Positions 1 to 8,577 of a stretch of DNA of 44,661 nucleotides are shown in pieces. This stretch comes from Actinobacteria bacterium OV450 (GTDB lineage Bacteria; Actinomycetota; Actinomycetes; Streptomycetales; Streptomycetaceae), in the NCBI GenBank assembly GCA_001298555.1, contig LJCW01000339.1, positions 1 to 44,661 on the forward strand, given 5' to 3'. Each line of letters opens with the position of its first letter. Position 1 is the first letter of the stretch. Made by a program: the position numbers and the translations under genes. The notes under the pieces were generated by a model. It saw only the letters and a list, made by a program, of their open reading frames with translations, did no database searches and was not told the DNA's origin.

Positions 1-1
1 C

Positions 2-1282
2 GGGATGTTCTTCCCGCTCGTCGCCGGCCTCCCCGAGTGGGAGCGCATCGGCGCCGCCTACGACCTCGTCGGCTACGCCCCGCGCGGGGTCGGCCGCTCC
101 GCACCGCTGTCCTGCGAGGACCCCGCCCGCACCCACCGCCCCACCCACGTCCCGGTGGAGCCCTCCGCCGCGTACAAGCGGCAGCGCGTCGCCGCCGCCC
201 GGGCCTACGCCCAGGGCTGCGCGCAGCGGGCCGGCGCGGCCCTGCCGTACTACTCGACCCTCGACAACGTGCGCGACCTGCACGTGCTGCGCGCCGCGCT
301 CGGCGAGGAGAGGCTGACCTTCATGGGCGCCTCGTACGGCACCTACCTGGGGGCCGTCTACGCGACGCTGCACCCCGGCCACGTCCGCCGGATGGTCCTC
401 GACTCCGCGGTCGACCCCGACCCGCGCCGCATCTGGTACCTCGACAACCTCGCCCAGGCGCCGGGGTTCGAGCGCCGCTGGTACGACTTCCGCGCCTGGG
501 CCGCCCGCCACCACGCCACGTACCGGCTCGGCGCCACCCCCGCGGCGGTGCAGGCGAGTTACGAGCGCGTGCGGGACGCGGTGGCGCGCACTGCGGCGGG
601 CGGGGCCGTGGGGACCGGCGAGCTGCAGGCCGCGTTCCTCCAGGCCGCGTACTACGACGACGTCTGGGCGGAGCGGGCCGCCGCGCTCGGTGCCTACCTG
701 GCCGGCGATCCGGGCCCGCTGGTGCGGCAGGCCCGCCCCGACCCGGAGTCGGCGGTCGCGCGCGAGAACGCGCGGGCGGTGTACACGGCGGTGCTGTGCA
801 ACGACGCCGCCTGGCCCGCGGATTGGGAGGTCTGGAACCGCGACAACACCGAACTGGCGCGCCGGGCGCCCTTCGAGACCTGGGCCAACGCCTTCCTGAA
901 CCTGCCGTGTGCGTACTGGCCGGTCCGCGGGCGGCAGCAGCCGGTGGCGGTCGGGGAGCAGTCGGCGCGGATCCCGCGCACGCTGATCGTCGCGGCGGAG
1001 CGGGACGGGGCGACCCCGTACCCGGGTGCGCTGGAGCTCCAGCGGCGACTCGGCGCCGGGGCGGCGCTGGTCACGGAGTTGGGGGCCGGCGCCCACGGAG
1101 TGGTCGGCGGACGCAATGACTGCGTCGACCGTCACGTGGAGCGGTATCTGCTGACGGGTGACACCTCAGGGCGGCGTGTCACGTGTGCGCCGCATCCGGA
1201 GCCCGCACCGGTGTCGCTGGACGACCGGGCGGCGAGGGCCCCCGGGAGGGTACCCAGGGCTCTGCTGCCGCCTGTCGTCTGA
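2..1282 (+). CDS. Alpha/beta hydrolase, TAP/SlpD-E-like exported peptidase (5' truncated)
   Basis: The frame is open from the first bases of the window, so the true start and any signal peptide lie upstream. The visible ~425 residues contain the oxyanion/first-strand segment YAPRGVGRS, the nucleophile elbow GASYGTYLG (Ser near visible residue 110), and a C-terminal section with an Asp in AERDGATPY and a His in GAGAHGVVGG. This is the Ser-Asp-His order of alpha/beta hydrolases. The long cap region and the paired cysteines (for example in LSCEDP and AVLCNDA) fit the Streptomyces tripeptidyl aminopeptidase/SlpD-SlpE group (peptidase family S33), which is secreted or lipid-anchored and trims N-terminal tripeptides. 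The substrate here is an inference. The gene converges on hemQ. Confidence 0.8.
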   Translation, partial: GMFFPLVAGLPEWERIGAAYDLVGYAPRGVGRSAPLSCEDPARTHRPTHVPVEPSAAYKRQRVAAARAYAQGCAQRAGAALPYYSTLDNVRDLHVLRAALGEERLTFMGASYGTYLGAVYATLHPGHVRRMVLDSAVDPDPRRIWYLDNLAQAPGFERRWYDFRAWAARHHATYRLGATPAAVQASYERVRDAVARTAAGGAVGTGELQAAFLQAAYYDDVWAERAAALGAYLAGDPGPLVRQARPDPESAVARENARAVYTAVLCNDAAWPADWEVWNRDNTELARRAPFETWANAFLNLPCAYWPVRGRQQPVAVGEQSARIPRTLIVAAERDGATPYPGALELQRRLGAGAALVTELGAGAHGVVGGRNDCVDRHVERYLLTGDTSGRRVTCAPHPEPAPVSLDDRAARAPGRVPRALLPPVV

Positions 1283-1397
1283 ACTTCCGGGCGGGATCTC
1301 CGGCTGCGTCGTTTCGGGGGCTGGGCCTCCCGATCCACCGGAAGCCGCTCCCCAGTCACGAGAGCGGTCCTCCGGCTCCTTCCCCCCAGGGGAGGTA

Positions 1398-2111
1398 TCA
1401 GGCGAGCCCGGCCACCAGATCGGCGACGGACTTGCGGCGTCCGGTGTAGAAGGGGACCTCTTCACGGACGTGCATACGGGCCTCGGAGGCACGCAGGTGA
1501 CGCATGAGGTCGACGATGCGGTACAGCTCGTCGGCCTCGAAGGCCAGCATCCACTCGTAGTCGCCCAGCGAGAAGGACGCGACGGTGTTGGCCCGGACGT
1601 CCGGGTAACCGCGGGCCATCTTGCCGTGGTCCGCGAGCATGCGGCGGCGGTCCTCGTCGGGCAGCAGGTACCAGTCGTACGAGCGCACGAAGGGGTAGAC
1701 GCTGACGTAGTCGCGCGCGACCTCGTCGGCCAGGAAGGCCGGGATGTGCGACTTGTTGAACTCGGCCGGACGGTGCAGGGCCATGTTCGACCACACCGGC
1801 TCCAGCGCGCGGCCGAGCCTGGTGCGGCGGAACAGGTTGTACGCGGTCTGCAGCTCGTCCGAGGTCTCGGCGTGCCACCAGATCATGATGTCCGCGTCGG
1901 CGCGCAGGCCGGAGACGTCATAGGTGCCGCGGACGGTGATGTCCTTGGCGGCCAGCTGGTCGAACAGCTCCTGGACCTCGTCGGCGTAGCCGCTGCGGTC
2001 CTCGGGCAGGACGTCCTTCAGCTTGAAGACGGACCACAGGGTGTAGCGGATGACCTCGTTGAGGTCCTTCGCCTTCTTCCCCGCGTTGGGAATCTTCTCT
2101 GGTGCAGTCAT
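1398..2111 (-). CDS. hemQ: Coproheme decarboxylase HemQ/ChdC (chlorite dismutase-like)
   Basis: This 237-residue protein belongs to the HemQ/ChdC branch of the chlorite dismutase superfamily. It converts iron-coproporphyrin III to heme b by decarboxylating two propionates, the last step of the coproporphyrin-dependent pathway of Gram-positive bacteria. Visible family features are the N-terminal IRYTLWSVF strand, a Tyr in SYDWYLLP (residue 145, where the radical-forming Tyr is expected) and the proximal heme-ligand His in ADHGKMARGY (residue 162). An open frame extends upstream, but the family-like N-terminus begins at MTAPEKIP, so I chose the ATG at 2111. It lies 23 bases downstream of the cgoX stop in the same direction, so the two are probably co-transcribed and act in succession on the same substrate path. 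Confidence 0.93.
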   Translation of the reverse strand: MTAPEKIPNAGKKAKDLNEVIRYTLWSVFKLKDVLPEDRSGYADEVQELFDQLAAKDITVRGTYDVSGLRADADIMIWWHAETSDELQTAYNLFRRTRLGRALEPVWSNMALHRPAEFNKSHIPAFLADEVARDYVSVYPFVRSYDWYLLPDEDRRRMLADHGKMARGYPDVRANTVASFSLGDYEWMLAFEADELYRIVDLMRHLRASEARMHVREEVPFYTGRRKSVADLVAGLA

Positions 2112-2134
2112 GTGTCCATTGTCCCGTGTGCTGA

Positions 2135-3664
2135 TCAGTGGTCGGTGCCAGGGGTGCCCAACGTGGCCGTCACCACGTCGGCGGCCTTCCCGGCGCTCGC
2201 GATGCACGCCGGGATGCCCACGCCGTCGTACAGCGCGCCGCACACGGCGAGGCCGGGCAGGGCCGCGACGGCGTCGCGGATGCGGGCCACGCGGGCGAGG
2301 TGGCCGACCGGGTACTGGGGCAGGCCGCCGTCCCAGCGGGTGACGGTGGAGGCGACCGGCCGGGCCGCGAGGCCCACGGCCTCCCCGAGGTCGCGCAGCG
2401 AGACGTCGACCAGCTCGGAGTCCTCGCGCCCCAGGTCGCCCTCGTCGCCGTACCGGCCGACCGAGGTGCGCAGCAGGAACAGCTCCGGGTCGGCGCCGGC
2501 CCAGGCCCACTTGTTGCTGGAGAAGGTGGAGGCCTTGATGGTCCGCCCGTCGACGGGCGGGACGAGGAAGCCGCTGGCGCCGCCGTCGCTGATCGCGGCG
2601 GGCAGTCCGGAGCGCCGGAAGGCCATCGTCACCAGGGCCATCGAGGCGTACTCGACGGTCCGCAGCTCGGTGGCCGCGGCCGGGGCGAGCCCGTCCAGCA
2701 GCCGGGCGGCGGGGCCGGCCGGGACGGCCAGGACCACGGCGTCCGCGTCGATCACCTCCGTGTCGGTGACGACCCTCCAGCCTCCGGCGGTCCGTCGGAC
2801 CTCGCGTACGGCGGTACCGGTTTCGATCCGCGCCCCGGCGGCCCCGGCCGCGTCGGCGACGGCGAGCGGCAGGCGCCCGATGCCGCCGGAGATCCCCGCG
2901 AAGAAGGCCCCGGAGGCGGCCGCGCCGGTGACGGTGGTGCGTTCGGCGGCGGCGCGGGCCGCGGCCCCGTCCTGGAGGGCGCGGACGCTCTCGGTCAGCG
3001 TGGGGTGGGCGCGGATGGCGTCGAAGAGGGCGGGGACGGCGGCGCGCATGGAGATGCGGTACGCGTCGCCGGCGTAGACCCCGCCGAGGAGGGGCTCCAC
3101 CAGGCGGTCGACGACCTCGTGGCCGAAGCGGGCGGCGACGTACTCGCCGACGGCGACGTCCTCACCGATCTCGGTGGGCGCCAGCGTGCGTTCGGCCTCG
3201 ATCCGGGCCAGGCCCTCGGCGGACAGCACCCCGGAGGCGGCGAGCGGGGCCACGTCGCCGGGGACGCCCATGACGTGGCCGCGCGGCATGGGCCGCAGCG
3301 CGCCGCGGGTCCACAGCTGCGCGGTGGCGGTGGCGGGCGGCTGGAGGGCCTCGCCCAGGCCCACGGCCCGGGCCAGTTCCAGGGCTTCGGGGCGGCGGGC
3401 GAGCACGGATTCGGCGCCGAGGTCGACGGGGGCGCCGGCGAGCTCGCCCGCGAGCAGCTTGCCGCCCAGGCGCGGCCCGGCCTCCAGGAGCGTGACGCGC
3501 AGGCCGTCGGCGAGCAGCCGGCGGGCCGCGGCGAGGCCCGCGATGCCGCCGCCGATGACGACGACGCAGCGGCCGGCCGCCGGGCCCGGCCGGCCGTCCG
3601 TACCGCCGCCGGCGCCCGTACCGGTCGCGCCGTCCGTACGCATGTCCGCTTCGTGCATGGACAC
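2135..3664 (-). CDS. cgoX: Coproporphyrinogen III oxidase (protoporphyrinogen oxidase-like) CgoX/HemY
   Basis: This is a 509-residue FAD-dependent oxidase of the HemY/CgoX family. The N-terminal dinucleotide-binding motif VVVIGGGIAGLAAARR is followed by EAGPRLGGKL, and the C-terminal FAD segment reads GALYDGVGIPACIASAGKAAD. In actinobacteria this family oxidises coproporphyrinogen III to coproporphyrin III, upstream of ferrochelatase and HemQ. Annotations often say protoporphyrinogen oxidase (hemG or hemY). The N-terminus has a poorly conserved, Gly-rich extension. The start could be GTG 3664, ATG 3658 or ATG 3643, and no strong ribosome binding site decides between them. It is followed closely by hemQ on the same strand and is divergent from the DUF4349 lipoprotein gene. 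Confidence 0.92.
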   Translation of the reverse strand: MSMHEADMRTDGATGTGAGGGTDGRPGPAAGRCVVVIGGGIAGLAAARRLLADGLRVTLLEAGPRLGGKLLAGELAGAPVDLGAESVLARRPEALELARAVGLGEALQPPATATAQLWTRGALRPMPRGHVMGVPGDVAPLAASGVLSAEGLARIEAERTLAPTEIGEDVAVGEYVAARFGHEVVDRLVEPLLGGVYAGDAYRISMRAAVPALFDAIRAHPTLTESVRALQDGAAARAAAERTTVTGAAASGAFFAGISGGIGRLPLAVADAAGAAGARIETGTAVREVRRTAGGWRVVTDTEVIDADAVVLAVPAGPAARLLDGLAPAAATELRTVEYASMALVTMAFRRSGLPAAISDGGASGFLVPPVDGRTIKASTFSSNKWAWAGADPELFLLRTSVGRYGDEGDLGREDSELVDVSLRDLGEAVGLAARPVASTVTRWDGGLPQYPVGHLARVARIRDAVAALPGLAVCGALYDGVGIPACIASAGKAADVVTATLGTPGTDH

Positions 3665-3808
3665 ATCGTCTCAGACCGCTCACCTGCCGATCACCGAGGC
3701 CGGACCGTGACCGCATCGGGACCGGCTCGGGACCGCGGGGGCGAAACCGGCGGCGTGACCCTGTACGTCACACCGGCGACATCAGCCGAACCCCGGGGGG
3801 TACCACCG

Positions 3809-4846
3809 ATGCGCACCACCAGCAGAGCCACCGCCGTGCGACACCGCGGGGCGGCCGCCGTGGCCGCCCTGTCCCTGGCCGGGGCGCTCGCGCTCACCGG
3901 GTGCGGGGCCGAGGGGAACACCGTCGGCCCGTCCTCCGCCGACAAGGCCGCGGTCGGCGCCCCGGAGGGCGCCGCCCGGGGCAAGCCCGGAGCCGGAGCG
4001 GCGGCTCCCCCGGCGGCCGCCGGGACCGACGCGGCCAAGAACGGACAGCAGCCGGCCGCGGTGCGCCCGCACGTCATCCGTACGGCCACGCTCGCCCTGG
4101 AGACGCCCGACGTGCAGAGGGCACTGGCCGCGGCCCGTACCGCGGCGGAGGGCGCGGGCGGGTACGTGGGCAACGAGTCCACCCGGCGCGAGGACGGCCG
4201 GATGACCTCGACGCTGACCCTGCGCGTGCCGGGCGACCGCTTCGACGCGGTGCTCGGCGCCATGGAGGGCAACGGGAGACTGCGCAGCCGCAAGGTCGAG
4301 GCGCAGGACGTGACCGAGAAGGTCGCGGACGTCGACAGCCGGGTGAAATCGCAGCAGGCGAGCGTGGCCCGGGTGCGGGACATGATGGACAGGGCCACGG
4401 CGCTCGCCGACGTGGTGATGCTGGAGAGCGAGCTGAGCAAGCGCCAGTCGGACCTGGAGTCGCTGCTGGCGCAGCAGACGGCGCTGAAGGACCAGACCTC
4501 GATGGGCACGATCACGATGGAGGTCTCGGAGCCGGCGCCCGAGCCCGTGGAGAAGAAGAAGGAGGACGGGGCGCCGTCGTTCACGGCCGCCCTGGGCGGC
4601 GGCTGGAACGTCTTCACGACGATCGTGCGGTACCTGACCCTGGTCGTCGCCGCCCTGCTGCCGTTCGCGGTGACGGCCGCGCTGGTCCTGCTGTGCCTGC
4701 GGCTGTACCGGCGGCTGCGCCCGGCGAAGGCGAAGGGGGGCCCGTCGCCGAAGGAGGGGCCGTCGCCGAAGCAGGTCCCGGCCGCACCCGCGGTGCCGGC
4801 CGCACGGCCCGTCGGCCCGACGGAAACGGGTCACCTTCCGGACTGA
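3809..4846 (+). CDS. DUF4349-family lipoprotein
   Basis: A 345-residue protein beginning with a lipoprotein signal: basic MRTTSRATAVRH, a hydrophobic stretch, then the lipobox LTGC. After a low-complexity Ala/Gly/Pro linker, the core (about residues 90-240) carries the DUF4349 pattern: RTATLALETPDVQRALAAAR, GGYVGNES, a long amphipathic coiled-coil stretch with LESELSKRQSDLESL, then MGTITMEVSEP. A C-terminal transmembrane helix (about 270-300) is followed by a basic tail. The protein is therefore probably anchored at the membrane with an exposed coiled coil. DUF4349 has no firmly known function. The ATG at 3809 follows a G-rich ribosome binding site. The open frame continues upstream, but that part reads as antisense of cgoX. 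Confidence 0.85.
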   Translation: MRTTSRATAVRHRGAAAVAALSLAGALALTGCGAEGNTVGPSSADKAAVGAPEGAARGKPGAGAAAPPAAAGTDAAKNGQQPAAVRPHVIRTATLALETPDVQRALAAARTAAEGAGGYVGNESTRREDGRMTSTLTLRVPGDRFDAVLGAMEGNGRLRSRKVEAQDVTEKVADVDSRVKSQQASVARVRDMMDRATALADVVMLESELSKRQSDLESLLAQQTALKDQTSMGTITMEVSEPAPEPVEKKKEDGAPSFTAALGGGWNVFTTIVRYLTLVVAALLPFAVTAALVLLCLRLYRRLRPAKAKGGPSPKEGPSPKQVPAAPAVPAARPVGPTETGHLPD

Positions 4847-4906
4847 ACACGCATTCGCCCGTAGCGTGTTCCCCACCAGACGGCGGTGCACAGGACGGGG
4901 CGGACG

Positions 4907-6298
4907 ATGGCGGTGGAACGACTGGTGGTGGTCGGAGGTGACGCGGCGGGGATGTCCGCCGCGTCACAGGCGCGGCGGCTCAAGGGCCCGGCGGAGCTGG
5001 AGATCGTGGCGTTCGAGCGGGGGCACTTCACCTCGTACTCCGCGTGCGGGATCCCGTACTGGATCGGTGGCCGGGTCGCCGGCCGGGACGAGCTGATCGC
5101 CCGTACCCCCGACGAGCACCGCGCCCGGGACATCGACCTGCGGATGCGCACGGAGGTGGTGGAACTCGACCTCGCCGGGGGCCGGGTCCGCGCCCGTGAT
5201 CTGGATTCCGGGTCCGAGTCCTGGACGGGCTACGACAAGCTCGTCGTGGCCACGGGCGCCCGCCCGGTCCGCCCCCGGCTGCCCGGGATCGGCGCGCACG
5301 GGGTGCACGGGGTGCAGACCCTGGACGACGGCCAGCGCCTCATGGACAGCCTGGAGCGGACGGAGGGCACCGAGGGCCGCAGGGCGGTCGTCGTCGGCGC
5401 GGGCTACATCGGCGTGGAGATGGCGGAGGCGCTGGTCGCGCGCGGGTACGAGGTCACCGTGCTGCACCGCGGACCGCAGCCGATGGCCACGCTCGACCCG
5501 GACATGGGCGCCCTCGTGCACACCGCGATGAACCGGATGGGGATCCGCACGGTCTCCGGCGCGGAGGTCACGAAGATCCTCACGGACGATCGGGGCGCGG
5601 TCCGCGCGGTGGCCACGGCGTCGGGGGACGAGTACCCGGCGGACGTGGTCGTCCTCGGCATCGGCGTGGAGCCGCGCACGGCGCTGGCCCGCGATGCGGG
5701 GCTGCCGCTCGGCGAGTCCGGCGGCATCCTCACGGACCTGTCCATGCGGGTCCGGGGTCACGAGAACATCTGGTCGGGCGGCGACTGCGTGGAGGTGCTG
5801 GACCTGGTGGCGGGCCGGATGCGGCACATCCCGCTCGGCACGCACGCCAACAAGCACGGCCAGGTGATCGGTTCGGGCGTGGGCGGCGGCTACGCGACCT
5901 TCCCCGGGGTGGTGGGGACGGCGGTCAGCAAGGTCTGTGACCTGGAGATCGCCCGTACGGGCCTGCGCGAGAAGGACGCGCTGGCGGCCGGCCTGCGCTT
6001 CGTGACGGCGACGATCAGGTCGACGACGACGGCGGGCTACTACCCCACGGCCGCGGACATGACGGTCAAGATGCTCGCGGAACGCCGTACGGGCCGGCTG
6101 CTGGGCGTCCAGATCGTCGGCGGAGCGGGTTCCGCGAAACGGGTGGACATCGCGGCGGTCGCCCTGACGGCGGGGATGACGGTGGACCAGGTCGTCTCCC
6201 TGGACCTGGGGTACGCCCCGCCGTTCTCCCCGGTCTGGGACCCGGTCCTGGTGGCGGCCCGCAAGGCGGTCTCGGCGCTGCGCAGCACCGCCGCCTGA
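4907..6298 (+). CDS. FAD/NAD(P)-dependent pyridine nucleotide-disulfide oxidoreductase, CoA-disulfide reductase-like
   Basis: A 463-residue flavoprotein with two Rossmann motifs: LVVVGGDAAGMSAASQARR at the N-terminus for FAD, and VVVGAGYIGVEMAEAL near residue 165 for NAD(P)H. A single conserved cysteine in SYSACGIPYW (Cys47) is characteristic of CoA-disulfide reductases and related NADH oxidases or persulfide reductases, where it forms a mixed disulfide with CoA or a sulfenic acid. The C-terminal dimerisation domain with GYAPPFSPVWDPV is present. No rhodanese domain is fused. The ATG at 4907 is chosen because homology-like sequence begins there; an in-frame ATG at 4886 would add seven residues. 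The physiological substrate cannot be told from sequence. It converges on hemE across a strong hairpin. Confidence 0.87.
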   Translation: MAVERLVVVGGDAAGMSAASQARRLKGPAELEIVAFERGHFTSYSACGIPYWIGGRVAGRDELIARTPDEHRARDIDLRMRTEVVELDLAGGRVRARDLDSGSESWTGYDKLVVATGARPVRPRLPGIGAHGVHGVQTLDDGQRLMDSLERTEGTEGRRAVVVGAGYIGVEMAEALVARGYEVTVLHRGPQPMATLDPDMGALVHTAMNRMGIRTVSGAEVTKILTDDRGAVRAVATASGDEYPADVVVLGIGVEPRTALARDAGLPLGESGGILTDLSMRVRGHENIWSGGDCVEVLDLVAGRMRHIPLGTHANKHGQVIGSGVGGGYATFPGVVGTAVSKVCDLEIARTGLREKDALAAGLRFVTATIRSTTTAGYYPTAADMTVKMLAERRTGRLLGVQIVGGAGSAKRVDIAAVALTAGMTVDQVVSLDLGYAPPFSPVWDPVLVAARKAVSALRSTAA

Positions 6299-6391
6299 CG
6301 CGGACCACCACGGTCACGCACCGGCGGCCCCGGCTGGTACGTGCGCCGCACGCGGCACCGGGTCCGGTCGACGTGTTCTCCGCCGGGCATG

Positions 6392-6440
6392 CGCAACGCC
6401 GGTCCGCGCCCCGTCATGCGGGGCGCGGACCGGCGTTGCG
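6392..6440. terminator. Perfect 22-bp hairpin between convergent genes
   Basis: Bases 6392-6413 and 6419-6440 are perfectly complementary, with a 5-base loop. The hairpin lies between the convergent 4907-6298 gene and hemE. There is no T-tract on either side, as is common for high-GC actinobacterial intrinsic terminators. It probably stops transcription from both directions. Confidence 0.75.
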
Positions 6441-6480
6441 ACCGGGTCGAGGACCGGGTCGAAGTCGAAGTCCGTCCGGA

Positions 6481-7545
6481 TCAGCGGGCGGTCTTGGTGT
6501 GGACGTAGTCCACCAGGCGGGTCAGGGCGTCCGGGTCCGTCGTCGGGAGGACGCCGTGACCCAGGTTGAAGACGTGGCCCTCCAGGCCGGCCGCCGCCGC
6601 CAGGACCTCGTCCGCCTTGGTGCGCACGGCCTCCTCGGTGGAGAAGAGCACGGCCGGGTCCAGGTTCCCCTGGAGCGCCTTGCCGGGGCCGACCCGCTTG
6701 ACGGCCTCGTCCAGCGAGACCCGGTAGTCGACGCCCATGACGTCCGCGCCGGCCTCGCCCATCAGGCCTAGCAGCTCACCGGTGCCGACGCCGAAGTGGA
6801 TCCGCGGGACCCCGTACGAGGCGACCGACTCGAAGACCTTCGCCGAGGCGGGCATGACCGAGCGCCGGTAGTCCGCCGGGGGGAGCGCGCCGACCCAGGA
6901 GTCGAAGAGCTGGACCGCGGAGGCGCCGGCCTCGATCTGCACCTTCAGGAAGGCGGAGGTGATCTCCGCGAGGCGGTCCAGCAGGTCGGCCCAGAGCTGC
7001 GGGTCGCCGTACATCAGGGCCTTGGTGTGCTCGTGGTTCTTCGACGGGCCGCCCTCGACCAGGTAGCTCGCGAGGGTGAAAGGCGCGCCGGCGAAGCCGA
7101 TCAACGGCGTGGAGCCCAGTTCACCCGTGAGCATGCCGATCGCCTCGGTGACGTACGAGACGTCCTCGGGGGTGAGGTCGCGCAGCTGTGCGAGGTCCTC
7201 GCGGCGGCGGATCGGCTGGGCGACGACCGGGCCGATGCCGGGCTTGATGTCCAGGTCGACGCCGATGGCCTTCAGCGGGACGACGATGTCGGAGAAGAAG
7301 ATCGCCGCGTCCACGTTGTGGCGGCGGACGGGCTGGAGCGTGATCTCCGTGACCAGGTCGGGCCGCATGCACGACTCCAGCATCTGGGTCCCCTCGCGCA
7401 CCTTGCGGTACTCGGGGAGCGAGCGCCCGGCCTGCCGCATGAACCACACCGGGGTGTGCGGCACCGGCTCCCGCCGGCACGCCTTCAGGAAGGCGGAATC
7501 GTACGTCTGACTCGGCTGGCCCGTGGGGCGGTCATTGGCGCTCAC
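6481..7545 (-). CDS. hemE: Uroporphyrinogen decarboxylase HemE
   Basis: A 354-residue UroD that converts uroporphyrinogen III to coproporphyrinogen III by four decarboxylations, in the cytoplasm. Diagnostic motifs are present: PVWFMRQAGRSLPEYR near the N-terminus (the RQAGR substrate-binding loop), FSDIVVP, GFAGAPFTLASYLVEGG, and a C-terminal GHGVLPTTDPDALTRLV. The length is normal for the family. I place the start at GTG 7545 because the recognisable protein begins there and the longer frame would overlap the divergent promoter. It feeds the cgoX-hemQ pair located 2.8 kb away, which completes a coproporphyrin-type heme branch in this window apart from ferrochelatase. Confidence 0.95.
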   Translation of the reverse strand: MSANDRPTGQPSQTYDSAFLKACRREPVPHTPVWFMRQAGRSLPEYRKVREGTQMLESCMRPDLVTEITLQPVRRHNVDAAIFFSDIVVPLKAIGVDLDIKPGIGPVVAQPIRRREDLAQLRDLTPEDVSYVTEAIGMLTGELGSTPLIGFAGAPFTLASYLVEGGPSKNHEHTKALMYGDPQLWADLLDRLAEITSAFLKVQIEAGASAVQLFDSWVGALPPADYRRSVMPASAKVFESVASYGVPRIHFGVGTGELLGLMGEAGADVMGVDYRVSLDEAVKRVGPGKALQGNLDPAVLFSTEEAVRTKADEVLAAAAGLEGHVFNLGHGVLPTTDPDALTRLVDYVHTKTAR

Positions 7546-7623
7546 GCCGCAAATCTTCGCACGTATGAAGAAGTGCGCGGCCCGGCGCGGGTGTCCCTGC
7601 GGCGCACGGACCCTCGTTCCGCC

Positions 7624-7629
7624 TAGTCT
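7624..7629 (+). promoter_or_regulatory. Candidate -10 of a leaderless promoter for the DUF3000 gene
   Basis: TAGTCT lies seven bases upstream of the ATG at 7637, and no ribosome binding site is visible between or before them. This is the arrangement of leaderless Streptomyces mRNAs. No good -35 hexamer is seen. Confidence 0.4.
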
Positions 7630-7636
7630 TCCCCGC

Positions 7637-8293
7637 ATGGCTGCGGCTCAGGGACGATTTTCAGATGGCGCCGAGGGTACGGACAGCGCGAAGGAGAGCT
7701 CCGTCCCGCTCCCGTTCCGGCGGGCGGTCGACGGCTTGAGGAAGGCGCGGCTGCGTCCGGGGATCGAGATCGACCCCGCCAGACCGCCACAGCGCCTGGC
7801 CCCGCACGCGTACGCCCTCGAGGCCGCGGTCGTGGACGGAGAGGACGATCTGGCCGACGGCCGGCTCATCCTGCTCCACGACCCGTCCGGGCACGACGCA
7901 TGGCACGGCACGTTCCGCCTGGTGACGCTCGTACGGGCCGAGCTGGAGCCCGAGATGGCCGCCGATCCCCTCCTGCCCGAGGTGTGCTGGTCGTGGCTGA
8001 CGGGGGCGCTGGAGGCGCGCGGACTGGGGTACGGGGAGGCGAGCGGGACCGTGACCATGGCGAGCTCGCACTATTTCGGCGGACTCGCGGAACGGCGGCC
8101 GGCCACGCAGATCGAGATCAGGGCCTCGTGGACGCCGCGGGAGGGCGTGGGCGGGGTGCCGGACACCTCGGCGCACCTGTCGGCGTGGTGCGAGCTGCTG
8201 TGCCAGATCGCGGGGCTGCCTCCGGTGGGGCCGACGGACTCGGGGACCGGCGTGGTCTCCCTGCCACAGCGGCGCGGTCCGCACCACCCGTAG
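7637..8293 (+). CDS. DUF3000 domain protein
   Basis: A 218-residue protein of the actinobacterial DUF3000 family. It has no signal peptide or membrane segment. Recognisable features are a basic N-terminal segment FRRAVDGLRKARLRPGIEID, ALEAAVVDGEDDLADGRLILLHDP, a Trp-rich PEVCWSWLTGALEARGLGYGEASGTVT, and an acidic C-terminal helix with SAWCELLCQIAGLPPVG. The function is unknown. Its position divergent from hemE is a recurrent actinobacterial arrangement as I remember it, so a link to heme or porphyrin metabolism is possible but unproven. The ATG at 7637 has no ribosome binding site but a -10-like hexamer at leaderless spacing. Confidence 0.85.
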   Translation: MAAAQGRFSDGAEGTDSAKESSVPLPFRRAVDGLRKARLRPGIEIDPARPPQRLAPHAYALEAAVVDGEDDLADGRLILLHDPSGHDAWHGTFRLVTLVRAELEPEMAADPLLPEVCWSWLTGALEARGLGYGEASGTVTMASSHYFGGLAERRPATQIEIRASWTPREGVGGVPDTSAHLSAWCELLCQIAGLPPVGPTDSGTGVVSLPQRRGPHHP

Positions 8294-8577
8294 CCGCCCA
8301 GCGCGGCGTCCGCCGTCGCGTCCGAATGCACCGAACCCCGTAGAACGGTCGATCGAGGGCCGGCGGCGGACTGTCGGAACCGGGCGCCCGTTGTGGGCTT
8401 CTGATCACCCGATGATCGATCGTGCGTCCGAATTGCCCGAATTGTTACTCACCAAATCGTGATCATTCCCTAAAGCCGGGCGGGTGACGTGCCGAAGGAG
8501 TGGGTGACCATCCGCACGGTTCGCACCGGCTTCCTCCCCCGAGCCGGCCCGTCCCGCCACTCCCCCAGGAGGCCTAG
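8294..8577. other. Intergenic region upstream of the orphan response regulator
   Basis: This 284-base stretch is less GC-rich than its surroundings at about 8400-8475. It contains CCGAATTG repeated at 8428-8435 and 8437-8444, and several GATCA/TGATC segments. It probably contains the response regulator promoter. I see no confident -35/-10 pair and no gene. Confidence 0.4.

Noticed and set aside
1283..1397. Terminator between the hydrolase gene and hemQ
   Set aside because: Only a short 6-bp stem (CCGCTC/GAGCGG) with a long loop is visible, which is too weak to call.
6441..6475. Short direct repeats of GACCGGGTCGA next to the hemE hairpin
   Set aside because: Only two imperfect copies, easily produced by GC-rich sequence; no function suggested.
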